A stretch of 64,000 nt of DNA from NCBI GenBank assembly GCA_026874595.1, contig CM049311.1, positions 39,490,676 through 39,554,675 on the forward strand. The letters run 5' to 3'. The translations under genes were made by a program, and so were the position numbers. Positions 60,101 through 64,000 of this stretch are shown here, in pieces. This stretch comes from Sipunculus nudus (taxonomy: Eukaryota > Annelida > Sipuncula > Golfingiida > Sipunculidae). The notes beneath the pieces are model-generated. The model ran no database searches. It saw nothing but the letters and a program-made list of their open reading frames with translations, and had not been told where the DNA came from. Every line of letters begins with the position of its first letter. Position 1 is the stretch's first letter.

Positions 60101-62244
60101 TGCAGTGGGCAGTCTGCTAACGCTATAAATAGAACGCAGCTACTGCAATGAGTGAACTCCTGACCTATACCTGGCTGCACTGAGTGAACTCTTGACCTGT
60201 TGCCTAATCACATACAGCTGGCAGTCTGCCAAAGCTATAAATAGATCCAGACTGACCTATGGCCTGTTGCCAAATCTGAAATAGTAGCCACACCATTGCA
60301 TAAGCTCACACATTGGCTCCACATGCAGCCCTGAGGGGCATGACACCCATGAGGTGATCACATGGTGCCCATATTGGAATACTGGACAATTTGGCTGAAC
60401 ATTTTTGGAGAAGAAGATTTTTAATGTTTTTTTAGCTTTTTCCCTATAAAATCTAAGAAAATGCAGTTAGCCAAAAAATAAGCAAAATCTGTTAGAGTTT
60501 TTTAGATGATTAATTTTTGGCATAAAATTTTCTGATGCTAACTCTTGCTGTTTTCAAGATAGTATAGGTTAACGTACAGACATCGGACAACGGACGACAG
60601 ATGACAGACGACGCCACACCATCACATAAGCTCACAGGTTAGCTAATAAAGCCCCAGAAACTAGGTCTGGCACCCAGGGTAATCTTCCTTCATTATGACA
60701 ATACTATCCTTGCCTGATCTCCTGTGGATAGAAGGGGCATGATGACACTTGTCTCTTCATTTTTGCACAGGGGAACCAAACATCGAAACACATCTCCAAC
60801 AAGTTCAGCAGGATGTCGAAAAGATCGAAAGACAGGTGTCTCAAAACACATTAGCCTCCTGCAAATATAAAACATAACATACATTTGACTATCTGGTCAT
60901 GGAATAAGTTGCCCATACATTATAGCACTAAACTTTAGAGAAAGATCTGTGGAACTGGTATCTGATAATAAATGATCCGTGGGTCATGACACTCAGCTGA
61001 CTAGCACAACATTACAGACTAACATTTACAAAGAATTTTATCTTCTGAAAACCAAATTAAGATTAACATCAGATTCAGTCTTGACCTTTGACTTTTTGCA
61101 ATCAAATTCTTCCTCAGGCAATGGGACACACATACAGGTTGTACAAGAGAAGAATATGATCAAGGTCATCAGAGGTCAGACATCTCTGTGAACTTGGTGG
61201 AAACAACTTGTGTGTCAAATCTGAAGGACACATACACAATACTTATAAAGTAATTACATCACAAAAATCCTAAAAAAATAATTTACATTATTCTGATTTA
61301 ATTTTGGGTATACAACTGAATTTTGATTAAATTAAAGTTATATCAATGGGAAAAGTATCTAGCTTCAAACATTTTAATGGTAATTGATTAAATATCTTTC
61401 CTGATTTAAAAAGTGTATTATGTTTGGGCTCAGAATTTCTAACAATTACTTAATACTGGCCTAATTTCTGGCATGTATATGGAAACTTTAATGGAGAATA
61501 TTAATAGTAAATATGAAGAAAAACACAAAAAGAGGTTTTGATATTAGGCAGTCCTGAAGTGTAATAAATGGATTTAAATGGAAAATTGAGGAAAATGAGG
61601 TCTAATGGACAGATGGACAGACAGACAACAGACAACTAATCATAGCTATAGCTCAGATGATTTATAGTCAGGTAAGCTAAATAGGTTTCAAACAAAGCTA
61701 TGGTTACTGAACTTATGTGATGCATAAAAGCAGCTTACGGAAGTTTAAAACATTTTAATACGGGTATTCATAAATGCAGCATCATACAGGTGATGAAGAG
61801 ATGAGGTGCTAATGCAAAAATGTGCATGAGACAAAGCATATAAGATATTATAACCTAGAGAGCTGTAAACTAATATACTGTATCAGAACCACATATCTAG
61901 ATGAGGTTAGAGAAGTTGACCATCCTTATTTTCAGCCTGCATATTTGGCAGTCATAAGCAACACTTTTGCAGGTACTAAACTTGCTAACAAGAAGCATAT
62001 ATTCAAAATAGAAGTGGGGCAGCAGCGTGATAGACAAATTTTAGACACAACACAAGTTTTGAATTATTCTAGAAAATAAGAAGATTTTACCTGTATGGCA
62101 GATGGGAATCGAGAGGTTTAGACCACCAGCAGTGAAAGTGTCTGCGTAGGTCTTCCTCCTTATCTGCTGACAGGTCGTGCACCCTCAGGCCAAGGTTACG
62201 ATTCAATGCTCCAATCACTGACGTCGGCGATGCAGTATAATCAC
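47880..62244 (-). CDS. Macro-like / triple-TIR protein, 5'-partial, twelve coding exons
   Basis: complement(join(47880..48155, 49962..50076, 51553..52538, 52834..53019, 53868..54004, 54844..55073, 55223..55348, 56640..56813, 57308..57492, 58411..58611, 60714..60858, 62091..62244)). All eleven junctions keep frame; ten are GT-AG and one GC-AG. It gives 970 complete residues plus an N-terminal part beyond the window. Residues ~50-165 are a macro-like region (MPLLSTGDQ; LLDAAVSWI; PLKTLKIVIY). TIR1 is 170-290 (MLFDIYLSYS). TIR2 is 362-500 (YDVFISYS; DKSELRTGSSW). A heptapeptide array is at 565-641. TIR3 is ~669-790 (FDLAVICSDY). The rest is a polar tail. No signal peptide or membrane segment is visible, so it is probably cytosolic. 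TIR domains scaffold immune signalling or cleave NAD; bivalves are known for expanded intracellular TIR repertoires. An immune role is inference. Confidence 0.85.
48360..48615 (+). mobile_element. Family A element, 3' fragment
   Basis: Matches 19517-19754 ('ggccaagtcaaaa.ctgtgt', 'ccctcttccct') and ends CAGCTGAGCGCCATGACCCA, TGGGTTCCTTGTT. A second 3'-end remnant lies at 48730-48765 ('gtcatgacccattggtcact'). Both are in the last intron of the TIR gene. Confidence 0.55.
48770..49672 (-). mobile_element. Family C element, reverse orientation
   Basis: On the - strand it starts at 49672 with TATCTGCCAAAACAAAGTTT, TGTGGATAC and 'ccgagttcacc'. Two to three ~300-bp units follow, with 'aggtggcgccacctacattc' and 'gggttaaaatcactcatatc'. 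It matches 34326-35400. It lies in the last intron of the TIR gene. Confidence 0.6.
49962..50076 (-). CDS. TIR gene exon k
   Basis: Residues 842-879: DGEKGEGKNTVINNIVQLTL and AAGQQNLKLAEIPASQ. Acceptor GTTGTTGCAG; donor CCAG|GTACTA. Phase matches both neighbours. The segment has no recognised domain. Confidence 0.75.
51553..52538 (-). CDS. TIR gene exon j (heptapeptide array and TIR3)
   Basis: The largest exon, 328 codons (residues 513-840) plus two bases. It starts GSYDIQDVLQKHRRLQWESL, then eleven 7-residue units of the type STDQQGP/STDQQGS (52152-52382). An acidic linker leads to a third, more divergent TIR: FDLAVICSDYKYGFFFHNLL, KLIVLLLTPN, KHIDEFHVALAR (Glu734 at the catalytic position). 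A helical segment (LPEVTLALSAACDDVIAIVK) follows. Acceptor GACTGCAG; donor CAAG|GTAAGA. Confidence 0.9.
52152..52382 (-). repeat. 21-bp coding minisatellite, 11 units
   Basis: Each unit encodes S/N-T-D-K/Q-Q-G-P/S. The number of units is a multiple of complete codons, so length changes would stay in frame. The + strand is also open across it, encoding a W/C-rich antisense frame that is not a gene. Confidence 0.95.
52834..53019 (-). CDS. TIR gene exon i (end of TIR2)
   Basis: Residues 451-512, phase 0. AHELEMIPMMIEPVTHFSQC closes the TIR fold; AIDATRDFIGTVSRVCKGIC and TKSAHIFSSIE follow. Acceptor AATGTTTCAG; donor GAG|GTCAGC. Confidence 0.85.
53057..53640 (-). mobile_element. Family A / C type fragment in intron
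   Basis: The - strand 3' end of family A (ACCCATGGGTCACCTG complement near 53060, 'ctcagttgac') is joined to 'ggtagtgccacctacaatca' core-like sequence. Heavily eroded. Located in the intron between exons i and h. Confidence 0.4.
53868..54004 (-). CDS. TIR gene exon h (catalytic half of TIR2)
   Basis: Residues 405-450: SSWQQTLYNAVDNTDVMLCL and VTPDYFSSQVCQEEYNLALA. The glutamate three residues after Cys436 (Glu439) sits where SARM1 and plant TIRs have their catalytic Glu. Acceptor CATTGAAG is weak in pyrimidines, but the phase (g|gc) and protein continuity fix it. Donor CAG|GTACAT. Confidence 0.85.
54844..55073 (-). CDS. TIR gene exon g (start of TIR2)
   Basis: Residues 329-404 plus one base. 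A linker (PKDDGVNEKMMPGIRSFVAI) leads to a canonical TIR start, HYDVFISYSHKNTAKAKQVL, and DLNIFFDKSELRTG at the BB loop. Donor ACAG|GTCAGT in phase 1. Confidence 0.88.
55223..55348 (-). CDS. TIR gene exon f (linker, small exon without its own ATG)
   Basis: 126 bp between CATATACAG and CTGAG|GTAAAA. It encodes residues 287-327: YLDGTLSTMPSCLYKYIFPA and ANILAAVRSITYVLVDQNTQ. It is phase 2 on both sides, exactly what exons e and g require, so it could be skipped without breaking frame. The function of this linker is unknown. Confidence 0.75.
55480..56060. repeat. Unclassified repeat-like stretch
   Basis: Contains 'tcgacttatatgtgagatcg' and 'acttatatgcgag' in tandem and several 'tatgcggta'-type phrases, e.g. 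55520, 55720 and 55790. It may be an end of a DNA transposon; no inverted partner was found. In the intron between exons f and e. Confidence 0.3.
56640..56813 (-). CDS. TIR gene exon e (second half of TIR1)
   Basis: Residues 229-285 plus split Arg codons on both sides. IVTFLSPSYLKDMSCVEQYN has Gln (residue 246) where the third residue after Cys is normally the catalytic Glu of NAD-cleaving TIRs. LLAPFYIQTINPMPTYMALV ends the fold. Acceptor TTTACAG; donor CAG|GTTGGT. Confidence 0.85.
57308..57492 (-). CDS. TIR gene exon d (first half of TIR1)
   Basis: Residues 167-227 plus a split Arg. EKEMLFDIYLSYSQDDEARV is strand A and box 1 of the TIR fold; DISIFSEHQELNVESAW is the BB loop region; DVMAKCR begins the next strand. 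Acceptor GTTGATAG; donor CAG|GTATCA. Confidence 0.85.
58411..58611 (-). CDS. TIR gene exon c (end of macro-like region)
   Basis: Residues 100-166, phase 0 at both ends. NFSKLRMMRALLDAAVSWIR and GLPLKTLKIVIYSQ form the helix and last strand of the macro-like fold. A polar helix (DEEQLVDLFHVMKKKIVEAQ) leads to TIR1. Acceptor TTTACATAG; donor GAG|GTGAGC. Confidence 0.82.
59319..60648 (-). mobile_element. Family B element, reverse orientation
   Basis: On the - strand it starts near 60648 with TTAGCTAACCTGTGAGCTTA, a GTCGTC/GTCCG zone and 'ctatactatcttgaaaacag'. It passes the 'tctatttatag' units (60050-60250) and ends at 59319 with CACAGGTTCGCATTAGGCCT, GTAGGCCTTGTGTT. It is the best complete copy of the family. 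Located in the intron between exons c and b. Confidence 0.7.
60714..60858 (-). CDS. TIR gene exon b (macro-like region)
   Basis: Residues 52-99: RLMCFETPVFRSFRHPAELV and TSVIMPLLSTGDQ. The latter resembles the substrate-loop motif of macro folds. The donor is GC (GATCAG|GCAAGG), joining in phase 0 to exon c; the joined text STGDQ-NFSK fits the family, which supports the unusual donor. Confidence 0.75.
60966..61690 (-). mobile_element. Family A element, ~690-bp-core type, short copy
   Basis: On the - strand it starts near 61690 with TTTAGCTTACCTGACTATAA, ATCATCTGAGCTATAG, a GTCTGTC zone and then the A core, and ends near 60966 with GTCATGACCCACGGATCATT. Located in the intron between exons b and a. 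Confidence 0.6.
62091..62244 (-). CDS. TIR gene exon a (first in window)
   Basis: Acceptor after a T-rich tract (GTTGTTTTTACAG); donor CATACAG|GTAAAA. It encodes residues 1-50 and most of 51 (DYTASPTSVIGALNRNLGLR; HFHCWWSKPLDSHLPY). Entering phase requires an upstream exon, which lies outside the window or in unrecognised DNA before 64000. It precedes and probably belongs to the macro-like region. Confidence 0.7.
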
Positions 62245-62879
62245 CTGTAAAAACAACAACAAAAATAAAAATTAAATATCTGCATTCTAAGGACTGCAAG
62301 CCTCCACCGTGCAGGGTCACTATTGTGGGAGAATCCCAACTGTTTTTACATTCACTTTATAGTCCATATACCAAGGTTCATACCAGGAGCATCATTTTAT
62401 CTTCCAGAGTGGATGTGGAGGGAGGGGGGGGGGTGACTCGCAGACACAATCAACACCTATGAATATACACTCTTTTAGCATCTTTATTACAATTTCAAAT
62501 AAATTAGCGTCTGTATAACACATTTCAAATATATATACTTAATCACATTTCAAATATTTTACAATTAACAATAAGGTTTTACATAATAAGGTTTTATGTT
62601 TCCAGTATAAGTTGACCCTAAAAGGGTCTGACTAATGACCCCAGCGACCCAAACAGATTTGAATAATGACCAAAACAGACTAAAACAGGCCCTGATTACC
62701 AACAGTTTCTTACGGGAAAAATATTAGTGGCAGGTTAAAGTTATGAAGCAGCCTGGGGATTCCCTGCAAAGTTTAATGAACAAAACATTGTTGGTTTTTG
62801 TTCCTTTGATGATCCCAATATGAAAACCAAGATGACTTGATTTTAATACAAAAATATTTTTTTTAATGAACAAAAACTA

Positions 62880-64000
62880 AATCAAATTTTCTAGGAATTG
62901 TTGACTACGCAAAAAGTATTGTAGGTGGCACCACCAGTCCCAATTAGGAGATAGAGAGATCCAAGATCTATGGACATGCAAACTTTCAGCACAATACATT
63001 GAGCCACTCCTGAGATATTGGCTGTTATCAAAAGTCACCAAAATTTATATGGCACAGAAAAGATTGCCAGTGGTACCATCAGTCTTTGTTTAAGGCACAG
63101 CTACATAGGTGAAGGAACAACTATGCTAGGTTTTGGAAAGATCAGTCCAAGGGTCACAGAGGAGTTCTCTTGAAACTAAAGCAGAGTTTTTGTATTACAT
63201 TTTTAATTATTCTGGGGGGTACTTAGCGAGGAGGATATGGGTAACAGAGACCATATTTCAGATTTCCATAGAGACTTTTCATGGACCTCCTTTGACCTCA
63301 AGTAAGAAAAATCAAGGTCCAGCAGTTACGATTTGTGCCCTGTTAACAGGTGAAAGATTCTTTGAAGGTATCAAAAATTGAGAAAAAAAATTAGATAAAT
63401 ACACATGGTGCCACCAGTTTGCAGGAACTGATTGAACACTCCATGACCAATATTCATGCAAAGAATCATGGTGATCAATGCATTAGTTATTCAGATACTT
63501 AAGCTTTTGTATCAAATTTTTAATTATTCTGAGGGGTACTTACAAGACCCATAGCTCGGAGGATATGGGTAACAGAGACCTAATTTCAGGTTTCCAAGGA
63601 GATTTTTTATGGACCTCTCTGGATGTCAAGTAAGAAGATTCCAGGTCCAGAGGTTATGATTTGTGCCCTGTTAACAGATGACAGCTTCTTTGAAGGCATC
63701 AAAAATAGAGAAAAAAAAATCGTAAAAATTAGAAAAATACAGGTGTTGCCACCAGTTTGCAGGAACTGATGACACACTCCATGATCAATATTCATGCAAA
63801 GAATCATGGTGATCAAGGCAGTAGTTATTCAGATACTGAAGCTTTTGTTTTCAAATTTTTTATTATTCTGGTGGGTACTTCGGAGACCCATAGCTCAGAG
63901 AATATGGGTAACAGAAGTTTCAGGTTTCCAAGGCGATTTTTTATGGACCTCCCTCTTATAATGTCAAGTTAGAAGATTCCAGGTCCAGTAGTTATGATTT
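62880..64000 (-). mobile_element. Family A element, 337-bp-core type, running out of the window
   Basis: On the - strand at least three 337-bp-type units are seen ('ggtctctgttacccatatcc', 'gttaacagggcacaaatc', 'actggtggcaccacctg'). The 5' end lies beyond 64000. The lower end (62900-63120) carries C-like core sequence. Confidence 0.6.

Noticed and set aside
60714-60884. An ATG start at 60884 for the macro-like exon
   Set aside because: The codons before 60858 are intron (T-rich tract and TTTGCAG); the phase fits the upstream exon at 62091 instead.

Overview
The window is animal nuclear DNA. It is AT-rich, its genes have GT-AG introns of about 0.2 to 14.5 kb, and most of it is transposable-element debris and simple repeats. 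Protein content (a BTBD17-like BTB-BACK protein, a multi-TIR protein) and the style of its repeats (GTCCGT-rich elements with short inverted ends and internal tandem cores, a degraded DIRS element, a tRNA-derived SINE) suggest a lophotrochozoan, most likely a bivalve mollusc. The taxon is an inference, not a match.

Two protein-coding genes can be assembled from splice sites and reading frame. (1) A complete BTBD17-like gene on the + strand has three coding exons (10785-11005, 25532-25630, 27039-28134), 471 aa. Its 14.5-kb first intron is a transposon dump holding a DIRS-like retrotransposon (11367-15926), tandem repeats, and several short-inverted-repeat elements. (2) On the - strand lies the 3' part of a large gene with twelve coding exons (62244 down to 47880, 970 complete residues plus an upstream part outside the window). 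It encodes a macro-like region, three TIR domains, an 11-copy heptapeptide array between TIR2 and TIR3, and a Ser/Thr/Pro-rich tail. The two genes converge on a 20-kb intergenic stretch.

That stretch holds an 89-bp minisatellite of about 20 units (29424-31170), a satellite-like 337-bp array inside a dispersed element (32267-34325), a giant hairpin element (37918-38424), a broken tyrosine-recombinase gene (43636-44190), a possible signal-peptide exon (44528-44714), a tRNA-derived SINE (46070-46253) and an element bounded by CCTTGGCGGAGGT inverted ends (47439-47711).

Three dispersed families (called A, B and C here) make up much of the non-coding DNA. A and B share a plan: a 5' end starting TTTAGC, 10-11 bp inverted subterminal repeats, a GTCC-rich zone, internal tandem cores with the palindrome GGTGGCGCCACC, and a 3' palindrome followed by TTGTT. 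This resembles non-autonomous Helentron-type elements (HINEs), but no autonomous partner is visible here.

The most interesting gene is the macro-like/triple-TIR gene: an intracellular, probably immune or NAD-related protein. TIR2 and TIR3 keep the glutamate expected of NAD-cleaving TIRs, while TIR1 has glutamine there. Stretches 1-1972 and 3871-8604 and much of the intergenic DNA show no supportable gene.
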